From assembly GCA_022661535.1 (NCBI GenBank), contig JAKULF010000003.1, forward strand, positions 6,324,001 to 6,388,000: 64,000 nt of DNA, read 5' to 3'. The notes under the pieces are model-generated. The model was given only the letters and a program-made list of their open reading frames with translations. It made no database searches and had not been told where the DNA came from. A program made the position numbers and the translations under genes. Shown in pieces: positions 34,135-43,808 of this stretch (position 1 is the first letter of the stretch; every line of letters starts with the position of its first letter). The DNA comes from Eutypa lata. Its lineage: Eukaryota > Ascomycota > Sordariomycetes > Xylariales > Diatrypaceae.

Positions 34135-34674
34135 TCAAAAATCGACTGAGTGGCGGGTCTCAGGGAGAACCCTCGCCTGAGATGGCTTCTGGGGAGGCGT
34201 CTGGGCGCCTTCAGCGTATTTGGCGTAAGCCGGGTAGTGAGCCGCAAAGCTCGGCTCCGACGACTTCCCGGAGACGCCGGTCAGAGGTCTGGAAGGGATG
34301 CTGAGCTGCCTTCGGAGCTCGTCGACGCGGCTCGAAGAGCCTTGCTGGGTCCCGGGGAAGCTGGGGTTGAATGGAGGGAAGGGCCGCGTCGAGGAGCTTG
34401 CGTGGGATGGCGGCAGAGGCGGCAACGGCGCCTCAGCGTTGCGACGCGCGGCTGCCGCTCTGTTCACAGTCTCCAGTTCCCTCAGTCCCGTCTCGAGTTC
34501 GTGGTTCCGAATTAGTGGATACACGAACTTGCGAAGTGCTCCCCAGCCACATACTCCAACCAGGCCGAGTGCCACCATAGAGATGATAATAAGGGCTGTG
34601 ATAACACCAATTGACAGAGTCTTCGCGACTGGGTCATCGACCTTCGCAACAAATGTACTGCTCTCTTCTGCCAT
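34135..34674 (-). CDS. Small single-helix membrane protein, unknown
   Basis: A single-exon gene of 179 residues, starting MAEESSTFVAKVDDPVAKTL. There is one strong membrane helix, residues about 20-45 (SIGVITALIIISMVALGLVG), with no cleavable signal peptide. It is followed by basic and charged residues and then a Pro/Ser/Arg-rich, probably disordered tail (PLPPLPPSHASSSTRPFPPF). The topology is likely a short N-terminal side and a cytosolic tail, as in fungal single-pass proteins near the plasma membrane or endomembranes. No family recognised. Amino-acid order and codon use look coding, and the frame is intact. It could be lineage-specific. Confidence 0.6.
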   Translation of the reverse strand: MAEESSTFVAKVDDPVAKTLSIGVITALIIISMVALGLVGVCGWGALRKFVYPLIRNHELETGLRELETVNRAAAARRNAEAPLPPLPPSHASSSTRPFPPFNPSFPGTQQGSSSRVDELRRQLSIPSRPLTGVSGKSSEPSFAAHYPAYAKYAEGAQTPPQKPSQARVLPETRHSVDF

Positions 34675-35618
34675 TGTGGAAGCTATGTCGTTTGGATGAA
34701 TCTACTTGTTTTTTTTTTGTTTTTATGGTTAATTTCGGAGATGCTAGGAGTCGTGACAGATCACTAGGTACTTAGTTGATGGCTTGTTTCGGGTTTGGAG
34801 TGAAATGAAGTGTCTACCGTCCACATCATAGTATATATACATTAATAAAACAGGTAGTTATTCGCAAACAATAGCATTCAATTTGAACAATTGTATTGAC
34901 AGTGTACAACAAGGGAGAAGACGAACTCATAAATGACATTATTTGCGTCTTGATATCTCACAACAGACCTGGAAACATGGTCGTCTTTGTTTTCATACAG
35001 GGTCAAATATGTATATCCTAGTAGTTAACATCAATATTGTCATATGTTTTTCTGTGGTCAACTAGCTTCTTGCTAATAGTTAGGAGAGAAAAAGTCTAAC
35101 ATTATAGTTAGAAACAACGGCATGGATATTACAACAGTATGTCATTCCTAGGCAGGTGGATTCTTGTACTTCAAGTTTGGTATAAATTAAAATGTGAACA
35201 ACAAAGGAGATGACAGATTTGAGGTATTGAATGAGACCATGGAATAAAGGAAGATAAATAAATACTTGTGTTCACAAGAGAAGACAAGGCAGGGCAATCT
35301 AAGAATGCGTTGTATGCAAATATCGTAGATATATTTGAGAAAGGTATGCATAATCTGGTGAAATATATGTAGGTAACGGTGACATTCTTGTAAATATATC
35401 TTAGGTACATACACAACCCCACGTCTAACTAACGTCATTGCCTTGGAGCTTAATCTTATCGGAAGGTATTAGGTACGAAATACATACCTTCGTACCTTCA
35501 TAACCTCTTTCATATTCTTTCCCACCTTCACTTCCTGGAGATACGCCCACAGAAAAGACAAAGGGATAACTAGGAGTAAGAAGAGAAAAATACCAATTAA
35601 TACTACCAATACCAGCGA
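34675..35618. other. Intergenic, divergent promoters
   Basis: AT-rich region between the small membrane-protein gene (minus) and the macrodomain gene (plus). The last 100 bases are rich in AC and pyrimidine. No gene or RNA seen. Confidence 0.65.
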
Positions 35619-36546
35619 ATGTTACGGAGCATAATCACCAACAGAATGGCTCCAATCGCAGCTGCCGACATCCCCACCCTCAGCCTCCTCTACAAGCTTA
35701 AGAAGCTAGAGGTGACCTCATCCTCCTTATCCACTCCCTCCGCGGGCGCAGCTACGTCCGCTCACAACGATCGTATCGGACTGATCCGGGGCGACATCAC
35801 CAACCTAGCCGTGGACGCCATCGTCAATGCAGCGAACAAGTCGCTTCTAGGCGGGGGCGGCGTGGACGGGGCCATCCACCGCGCCGCGGGACGCGAGCTC
35901 CTGGCCGAGTGCCGGACCCTGGGCGGGTGCAACACGGGCTTCTCCAAGATCACCGACGCCTACGACCTGCCGTGCCGGAAGGTCATCCACACCGTCGGTC
36001 CCGTCTACCGCGACAACGACGTCGAGTGGAGCGAGGCGACCCTGCGGAGCTGCTACGAGACGAGCCTGGAGCTGGCCGTCGAGCACGGTTTGAAGTCCAT
36101 CGCGTTCAGCGGGATCAGCACCGGCATCTACGGCTATCCGAGTCGCGATGCTGCCGCTGTCGCCTGCAAGGCCGTCGCTTCTTTCCTTGGGGGCGGGGAT
36201 GGCAAGAAGCTTGACAAGATCATCTTTGTCACCTTTGAGGAGAAGGATGTTCGAGCGTACAATAATGCTCTTCCGTAAGTGATGGATCCATTGTTCACCA
36301 TATTCAACTTTTCCGGTTCTAACCGACTTACTTTCTATGAACAGCCGCTTCTTCCCTCCCGCTACGGAGAACGCTGCCGACAAGAAGAACATAACGGGAA
36401 CGGACCCCGGGGTAAAATCTGAGGAAGCTAATGCTAAAGAGGAGGTCGACGGCACGACGGTGGACCAGCTGCCTAGTGTGCCAACCACCGATCCGGCCGA
36501 TCCAGAGCATGCGCAGAAGAAGCAGAAGCAGGATACCGATGCTTGA
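35619..36546 (+). CDS. Macrodomain protein (ADP-ribose / O-acetyl-ADP-ribose binding or hydrolysis)
   Basis: Two exons, 35619-36274 and 36345-36546, give 285 residues. The macrodomain (Appr-1''-p processing, MacroD-type) spans about residues 50-215: [39 protein letters not shown], the phosphate loop [12 protein letters not shown], and the terminal [18 protein letters not shown]. The catalytic Asn of NAAN and the [10 protein letters not shown] loop typical of MacroD1/YmdB-type mono-ADP-ribosyl hydrolases are present. An alternative start at 35646 ([10 protein letters not shown]) would remove nine residues. The tail of exon 2 is charged and low in complexity, ending in a basic KKQKQ. Likely roles are removal of ADP-ribose from proteins or de-esterification of O-acetyl-ADP-ribose, a by-product of sirtuins such as the one at 21542-24739; that functional link is inference. 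Confidence 0.95.
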
Positions 36547-37881
36547 ATTTTACTTTACAGACTACCATGGATATGACTGTTATGACAACACGAAGAAACG
36601 GCCCTTAACGAAACATCCTTTCATCTTTACTTGATTAGGCACAGGCGTTTAGGAAGAAGATGGATTGGTAGCGAACAGAAAATGGGGTGTGTGTGGACAT
36701 TGCATATAGGGGTGCGTGACATTAGTAGCCTATTTTCTAGATACCAGTAGCCATAGGCTCTTCAGGCTAATTCTTCATAACAAAAGATTGGCAAGCGGTC
36801 AGTTAATTCAAATAAATAAGACCGGGTTTAGCAACTTTCATCCTTCATAAACCCTACATTGTTCATATCGTAGGTCATCCATTAGATAACATCAGGGTGG
36901 GTGGTTTTTAATAGTCAAGCCGTGTCAAAATAGGGGCAAATTACTACATCCATATCGACCTGTGGGATTTGCAGTACTCAGGGTTGGATACGGGTTTAGG
37001 TTCCATACCTAATCCTTAATTGTTGCTAACTGTTATCTTGGCAGTGCTTTAAACAGCAAAACAAAGTATAGAATTGTTCGAACAAGAAAATAATTATCAA
37101 AATCTCACAAGACTAATCAGCATACAAGATTGAATAAGAATATCCTACTGTGACGAATATGTAAAGGTTACATAGGTAGCAAAAGAGACAAGTCAATATA
37201 AGCATCCCTACAAAAGAAAAGGTTAAGAGACGGTTATTATTGCAATCTACCGTTTGAATTGACATCTTTATGTTACTTGTTAATATTTGTTTGTTCAGGG
37301 AAACTGGCTGTAAGGTCTTCTAAGTCTAGGTAGTGTATGCCTGGATAATTCCAGGCCGATAAGAATTCACCTTGAAGGCTTTCATTTCTCCTAGTTTCAT
37401 GCCAGGTCTTTCTAGTAGTATCTCGTGTCCTCTCGAACTTAGCCTGTCCCACTTGATTCTTTGAAAGATGACTCTATGCTGTCAGGAATAAACCACCCCA
37501 ACCAAAGAGACAACTTGAAATTTCTGCTTATTTCCAGGATTCTTTTTAGCCCCTGAAAACAGCACTACCTACCTTGGAGCATTTCACTCAACCTGTGAAG
37601 TTTGAAAAGACTTAGCTTGATGAGAGTTTCGTAATTTATACACTGATGAAATCCACCATTGATTTCTTTCATTCATTATTACAGAAGCCTTGGTAGGGCA
37701 TCCTTTACTGCCGGATATCTTGTAGTCAAGTATAAGAGTCACCAATACCCAATATCCATTTCTACCTTATCATCTTCCTGTTCATCCATGCCACAACCTC
37801 AATGATCTTCTAGTCACCACAACTATCAACAACCAACCCTCACCATCCCCACGAGCAGCACATCGTCCACTACCACCCAAG
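36547..37881. other. Intergenic, promoter of the tandem-Cys gene
   Basis: AT-rich sequence with no convincing frame. The last 100 bases before 37882 are rich in C and A (unmarked 5' UTR). No gene or RNA seen. Confidence 0.65.
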
Positions 37882-40692
37882 ATGGCTACTGGGGATGAAC
37901 GACCCATGCCACTACGAAGCTCTACAGATCCTCAGCGGAAGTCATCTCCTGAAGTAACACGTGGCAAGCCATCTACGCTTCCTCACCATCACAACAACTT
38001 AATTGCACCCAATCTATCTACAGACTCTAGAAACATCAACATTGACCAAACCATGACAGACCTAGCTCAGCCGGATTCTGCCAGTAACGCTACTAATAAT
38101 AGACACATGTCACTAGCATGCCGACTTGCCAAGATGCTGGCACAGTCCGATGAAGCCATTCTAAAGGAGGTTGAATCGATCATATCTCGACCTCTTCCGA
38201 AACCCTCTGAGCAAGAGCCTACTACTGTAATAGACCGTGGTACTATGCCGGAAACATCTACAACAACCACTCCTACATTACCGATCAGCCCGGATACCCA
38301 CGGACTATTGGAAGAAGATGACTCCTCAGAAGCAGGGGATTCACTCTCCGAGTCTGGTCCGGAATCATCGCATTCTGACACAATTAGTGAGAGTCCAGGA
38401 GCCCCCGAAGACGCCGAGGACGAGCAACCGAATCTCTCAGCTAGCGAGTTATCCCAGCTCTCCGAGATCCCGTACTCGCTCATCGACGCAAACGACGTCG
38501 TGCTATCAAAGGAAGAGGAAAGGGACAAGCGCGTCAAGTTAGCGTTGAGTATCCTTGGAGCAATGCCTAGCAATGGCAGAGGAGCCAGTAATACATACGT
38601 ACCAATCGAGCGGAAGTCTGGATCCCATCATGACGACGACGAAAGCGACGATGACGAAAACGATGACGAGGACGACAGTGATATGCTCAGCGTAGGAAGC
38701 GATCATGTTCCAATCCCAGATGTAGAATCTGATGCGGAAAGTGAGACCGGAAACTCTTCTTCTTCTTCTGAGGATTCTCAAGCCACTGGATCATATTCCA
38801 ATGGAGATTCAGACCAAGGGAACATAAGCAGCGACAATGGCGGGACGAAAACCATAGTTCCATCAAAGAAAACCTCTTCTAGCAGCTCACGGCCACCACC
38901 ACCAGCTCCTCCCCCCACCACCGCCACCACAGGAAACCTCCAACGCTGCAGCAATTGCTTCAAGCAACTCGACAACAGCGCAGCCGAAATAGCGCCCTTC
39001 AGGGGGGAGAAGAGATCCCTATGTGTCAGCTGTTCGCAGGCCTCGCGTCACGATCGCGACAAGTACGTCAGCGCCCACAGCACCGGGTTCGAGAGCCTGA
39101 ACGCGGAGCTCTTGGCCACGGGGCAGAGGCACTGCAAGAACTGCGCTCGCATCGCGCCGATCGACGAGTTCCAGAGGGGCGGGCGCCAAGTGTTCATCAG
39201 GTGCCAGGTGTGCCGGGACGGGTGGCGCGCGAAGAAGGAGCGCCAGAGGGCCGACGCGGAGAAGTCGCTCGATGGAACCAGGGAGAGGTACTGCGAGAAG
39301 GGACACGCCAGACCCCTGGCGGACTTTGAGGATGGTAATGGCGTTGTGGTGTACAAGTACTGCAAGGAGTGCCGCGATCGTAGAAACAAGCTGAGCAAAG
39401 CTCGTAGAGCACGTCAGGGTCAAGATCAAGATCAAGGTCAAGAGGGAATCCCCTCCGTTCCTCAAGGTACGTGGAGCTTGCCGCTCCCTCTCCCCAATCA
39501 CAGTCCCGCCCTCGGCAGCGGCGGAAAAGCTCTCTTTCCTCCTCGATCGAAAGCTACGTGGAGCTGGCCGTTCGGTTCCCCCCCTCTCAATCCGGTCCTC
39601 GGTAGCGGCGGCGAAGCTCTCTTGTCCCCTCGATCGAAAGGTCCAGACAGCACAGTATTGTCGGATAGCGCCGCGGAAGATACCAATGCGAAGAAAGTCG
39701 CTACTACCCCGAAGACTAGTGGGAGTAAGAAACGCCGCCGCCGCTTGTCGTCGACCTCGAAGACCCCATCGTCACCTGACCGCGCCAAAAAGTCAAAGCG
39801 CAGTGATGGTGGTGGTGGTGGGGAGAAGACTCCTTCCTCTCTCCGCGGTACGGCTGGTGGAGCCACGACAACCGCTGCTTTCGATTCTTTTTCCAAGTCC
39901 GCTAGAATGACTCTCCGCGGTGGTGGTGTTGGTAGCAGCAGGGGTTCATCGCCTCCTCAATACCATCACGAATTCGTACTCCCCATCCGAACCCGTAGCA
40001 AGCTAGCAGACATCGCTCCTCTTCCCGCCAGCGCCCCCGAGTCTACTTCCACTAAAACGACTACCACCACCACATATGGGGGAGTAGAAGAAGGAGAAGG
40101 AAAAAGCAACATCGGTGATCAACCCTCAACCACAGCAACAGGAGAGGAGGAAGTCCAACAAGAACAACAACAGCATATCCCAGAGCGCGAACCAACCACC
40201 TACGAAGAGACCACGACGGCAGAGCGGAACCTCGCAAGCGAATACCACAGCGGTAAACTCACCGTCTCGAAGCTCTTAGACACCTACGGCGGTCGCAGCG
40301 GGCCGCTCGATCACGACGCCCTGTTAGAGCGGGTCCAGCTCGTCCTGATAATGTGGTGCGAGATCCACCATCCGCGCCCCATGGGTGAGGCGCTGCGCGC
40401 CTACTGGGAGGTCCTGAGGTACGCTCCTCTGCATAAGGGCGAGGGATATGGGAAGGCGGAAGGGGAGTATCATCCGGATGACTTTCCCGGCAAACTGGTG
40501 CGCGCGGATGAGCTCCTGCGTCGCGTTCCGTTGATGGGCTCGATTACCCGGGGGCTGCGCGTGCTGGCGTTCCGGAGGGTCATGTTTGATCGCGCGGCGG
40601 CAGCGGCGATTGATGCCGTGGTAGCTGTGGCGCAGCAGCAGCAGACGGAGGGAGCTAGAGGAGGAGAAAAGGGGAAGGGAAAACAGAAGTAG
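37882..40692 (+). CDS. Large protein with three tandem Cys4-type units, unknown
   Basis: Single exon, 936 residues, starting MATGDERPMPLRSSTDPQRK. The N-terminal 350 residues are acidic and Ser-rich (DDDESDDDENDDEDDSD). Residues about 356-505 hold three similar units with spaced CxxC pairs. Unit 1 has CSNC...LCVSC and unit 2 has CKNCARIAPIDEF...RCQVC. Unit 3 has CEKGHARPLADFED...YCKEC, with the first pair changed to C-x3-H. Each unit fits a C-x2-C, 20-25 residues, C-x2-C zinc-ribbon plan and ends with basic residues (RDGWRAKKERQ, RDRRNKLSKARR). The middle is basic, disordered, KKRRRR-rich. The C-terminal 150 residues look folded (SEYHSGKLTVSKLLDTYGG...). Nuclear, DNA- or RNA-associated function is possible given acidic, zinc-ribbon and basic parts; this is inference. 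No family recognised. Confidence 0.8.
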   Translation: MATGDERPMPLRSSTDPQRKSSPEVTRGKPSTLPHHHNNLIAPNLSTDSRNINIDQTMTDLAQPDSASNATNNRHMSLACRLAKMLAQSDEAILKEVESIISRPLPKPSEQEPTTVIDRGTMPETSTTTTPTLPISPDTHGLLEEDDSSEAGDSLSESGPESSHSDTISESPGAPEDAEDEQPNLSASELSQLSEIPYSLIDANDVVLSKEEERDKRVKLALSILGAMPSNGRGASNTYVPIERKSGSHHDDDESDDDENDDEDDSDMLSVGSDHVPIPDVESDAESETGNSSSSSEDSQATGSYSNGDSDQGNISSDNGGTKTIVPSKKTSSSSSRPPPPAPPPTTATTGNLQRCSNCFKQLDNSAAEIAPFRGEKRSLCVSCSQASRHDRDKYVSAHSTGFESLNAELLATGQRHCKNCARIAPIDEFQRGGRQVFIRCQVCRDGWRAKKERQRADAEKSLDGTRERYCEKGHARPLADFEDGNGVVVYKYCKECRDRRNKLSKARRARQGQDQDQGQEGIPSVPQGTWSLPLPLPNHSPALGSGGKALFPPRSKATWSWPFGSPPLNPVLGSGGEALLSPRSKGPDSTVLSDSAAEDTNAKKVATTPKTSGSKKRRRRLSSTSKTPSSPDRAKKSKRSDGGGGGEKTPSSLRGTAGGATTTAAFDSFSKSARMTLRGGGVGSSRGSSPPQYHHEFVLPIRTRSKLADIAPLPASAPESTSTKTTTTTTYGGVEEGEGKSNIGDQPSTTATGEEEVQQEQQQHIPEREPTTYEETTTAERNLASEYHSGKLTVSKLLDTYGGRSGPLDHDALLERVQLVLIMWCEIHHPRPMGEALRAYWEVLRYAPLHKGEGYGKAEGEYHPDDFPGKLVRADELLRRVPLMGSITRGLRVLAFRRVMFDRAAAAAIDAVVAVAQQQQTEGARGGEKGKGKQK

Positions 40693-41246
40693 CCCCTGAG
40701 GATGTGGAGACGATGATGTATGGGGGAGGGTGGGAGGATTCGACTGTGAAAGATGATAATGATGGCCTCACGGGTGTGCTTGCTGCATCTAAATGCCTAA
40801 GTAGTGCATGAAAAATGCTACATATGAGCATTGTGTGGTGGTAGAGCACATCCAGGACTGTAGCTGCGGCCCTTTGCTTTTTGGACGTTTCTGAACGTTG
40901 AAGACCCATGGTTGGTATGCTGGATGGAGTCGATGGGAGAATCATGTACTGAGAAACGAATGTCAGAGGAACCTATTGGGATTGGCGAAAGGGATCAGGG
41001 AGAATCGCAGCGGTTTACATGAATATGGAACAGAACAGGTTTGTAAAGGGGGAATGAGTTCTCTGAAATGACTGGCTACATTGGCTGGTTAGGTAGCTTG
41101 CAAGAATATCAGCTAGCCAGAGGTCCATAGGAAACATCTTTTTCTTAACGAACTTAGTCAGTCCGGTGTGCATCTAGTACCATGTTAATATGCAATCCTT
41201 TCTTCCTCGCTATATCCACCTACCTACTTACCTACCTAATATCTAC
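40693..41246. other. Intergenic between convergent genes
   Basis: 3' flanks of the tandem-Cys gene and the aldo-keto reductase. Contains CTAC/CCTA repeats near 41220-41250. No gene seen. Confidence 0.7.
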
Positions 41247-42661
41247 CTACTTCCTCCCAGTTCCAAAAAGCACCTCCCTAGTATCATACCCATACTCCAC
41301 TGCCCCCTGGAAATACGGATCAACATCAGACTTAGCGGCCTTCCAAGCTTTATCGAACACACCAACCATGTCATCCGGAAGGGGTCCCTTCTCCAGCCAA
41401 TCCAAGTTCTCCTCGATCTGCTGCAGCGTCGACCCAGCGATGATGATCCCATCCTCGCCATCCCCGCGGACTCTCAGCTTCGAGTGGTGCACCAGCCAGC
41501 GCATAGCGACTTCGAGCGGCGCCAGGCCGTGCTGCTCCGCCGCCTCGCGGATCATCTGCGCCCCCGCGATGATGCCGTCCTTGAAGTAGCGGCTGCGCAG
41601 CCAGGCCGATAGGGGGCTCGGCGCGTACCGGCCCTCCTGCGGGTCGTCGTCCTTCGATTTGATCTTGCCCATCAGAACTGCGATAGGTAGTTAGAGCTAT
41701 TAGTTACCAGATCTTACCTAGCTGCTCGTCAAGATAACTATGTACTGAGGTAGTCATATCGTCAGACGATTCAGGGGCAGGAAATGCAAGTACACAGGTA
41801 AGTGATGTTCCAGGGGAAGGAGAGGAACACTCCAGAAATTAGGCACGTAAGTAAGTAAATAAATCACTCACATCCGCCGCCCGTGGGACTGTAGACATCG
41901 ACGGAGATGCCGTAGCGTCGACACGTGGGGATCAGCTCGTCCTCGATGGTGCGCTGCACGCAGTTGTAGAGGGCCTGGTAGACGGTCGGGCGCACCCAGC
42001 CGTTGTGCGCGCACGTCATCGCGATCTCGGCTACCTCGAACGACGCGTAGTTGCTCAGTCCGAGTCTCCGGAACTTGCCTGCCCGGTGCAGCTTGTCTAC
42101 CGCCTCGAGGGTGTCGGCGAAGGGCACGGAGCGGTCCTGTTGTTGGTTTTTAGTTAGTGAGTTTCCTTCTTTTCATGTGTTACTGCTATGTAACGTTGTG
42201 TTTATACGTGTCTTACAGGCGCATGTAGGTATAAGATCTAGTGAGACCGTTAGCATCTCCATCATAATCAATAGCATTTGCATCCAATGCAAAGCTCGCG
42301 ATTCTCAGAGCTATTGGTAGCTATTAAAGCCAATCACACATACATCGACAGAATCCGTCCCCAATTCCTTCAGCGAGGTCTCGAAAGTCTCCGTCAGAGT
42401 CTCGGGTTTATGCGATCCAGCCGGGATCGGCCAGACCTTGGTAGCAATCGACAGGCCCCTATCCTTCCATCCGGCTTCCCTGGTAAACCCTTCCTGAAGA
42501 CCGCCAATGTACATTCGCGCCGTGTCGACGTCGCCATACCCGCGCTGCTGGAAGATGTCCAGCGCCTTCTTGAAGTCGTCGAGGCTCGAGATCCGGGCCC
42601 CGGGACTACCCTCGGGCCCGAACCCCATCAGGCCGAGGACGATGCGGGGTTTGCTCGGCAT
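41247..42661 (-). CDS. Aldo-keto reductase (AKR7/aflatoxin-aldehyde-reductase-like)
   Basis: NADPH-dependent reductase of aldehydes and ketones. Four exons, 42661-42344, 42237-42217, 42136-41872 and 41677-41247, give 344 residues. Exon 1 gives MPSKPRIVLGLMGFGPEGSP and GDVDTARMYIGG with the catalytic Asp and Tyr (D-x-A-x-x-Y), then IATKVWP with the catalytic Lys. Exon 2 is a 21-nt microexon coding ILYLHAP, containing the catalytic His (LHAPDRS). Without it the His would be absent. Exon 3 carries FRRLGLSNYASFEVAEI and YQALYNCVQR; exon 4 carries the NADPH segment IIIAGSTLQQIEENLDWLE. All four catalytic residues (Asp, Tyr, Lys, His) are therefore present. Similar fungal enzymes reduce aldehydes and are often near secondary-metabolite genes; no such cluster is evident here. 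Confidence 0.95.
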
Positions 42662-43808
42662 GTCGTTTGCGCGGAGAAGGTCCTTGTACTCTTACTTGTG
42701 TAGATATCTTGTCACGATTGGCATATCAGGAGCGGCCAGTTGAATATATCTCTTGTCAAAGAAGATCAACCCAGACTGGTAATGTTCTTGCTTCTTTCCT
42801 AGTGCGAAATATCCATGAAAGAAATTCTGATCTTGGGGTTCCTTAGGAGTTGGGGTTCTCAATGCCATCATGGCCACAAGCTCCAATTCGTGTTCAATGC
42901 GGAGTTAAGCCCTGTCGGCTATTTGCAAGAATAGTCGCTAAGCCTGCCTGTCTCCAACATAGAGCTCTAGAACATAGATATATCCCAATCTGATAAAACC
43001 CTATACTCCATTGAGCTTAAGTGACCAACTATGGTGTTCTCCGCCCAACTCGAAAGGTCGTACAACTATGAGCATATATCTATGTACTTCGTATCTCCTT
43101 TACGAATATATTTCCTGGAAGTATGATATCACAAGTTAGTGTAAGTAATAGAACACAAAAAAAGCTTCTGCTGCTTCATATGCATGTCAGAACTATCTTG
43201 CATTCGGGCCCCGCTTGGTTCCAACCCCTGTAGCTTATGGATTGCAAGTCGATGCGAAAATGATGGGTTAGCTAGAGATGAATACCTATCTAGAGGCTAG
43301 AAGACCAACGTCCCGCCAAGCAACTCCACCATTATTACATGCAAGCTCTTCAGTACCACACATCTTCTATGATTACTTACCTTAGCACGCTATAGTGGAA
43401 AGACTACGTAGAGGCTGGTTGTCTGGTTGTATTCCCCACATTACACGGCAGCACTGACAGCCGCCCAGCGGCGAGCTAAGAAGTAACTGAAAGGATTCGT
43501 GGCTGTGTCAGACGAGATGCAGGACAAGAAGAGTGCAGTGTATGGTTTTGTAACTACGACCTGCCTACCTAGTAACCACAGTGAGTCGCTCGAGTTGACC
43601 TACGTAGGCAGCCGCGCTTGTCCTCGAATTCTCTCGACGTGTCATTTTCAATATAAGTCCTGTTAATAACTATGTCACCTTCTAGTTCTATTCCAAGTCG
43701 TACGATAAAAAATAAGCCCACACTTACTTGCACTTCTGTCCACCATACGTATATGCAATTCAACCAACAATACTTAGCTAGCTGTTAGGTAGGTTGTAAG
43801 TAGCTTAC
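42662..43808. other. Intergenic, divergent promoters
   Basis: Between the AKR gene (minus) and the LRR-like gene (plus). Contains short frames (42692-42886, 43569-43763) without protein-like character. No RNA seen. Confidence 0.6.

Noticed and set aside
42692..42886. 64-codon minus-strand frame just upstream of the aldo-keto reductase
   Set aside because: Probably part of the promoter or 5' UTR; no splice signal connects it to the reductase in frame, and the AKR start is already typical.
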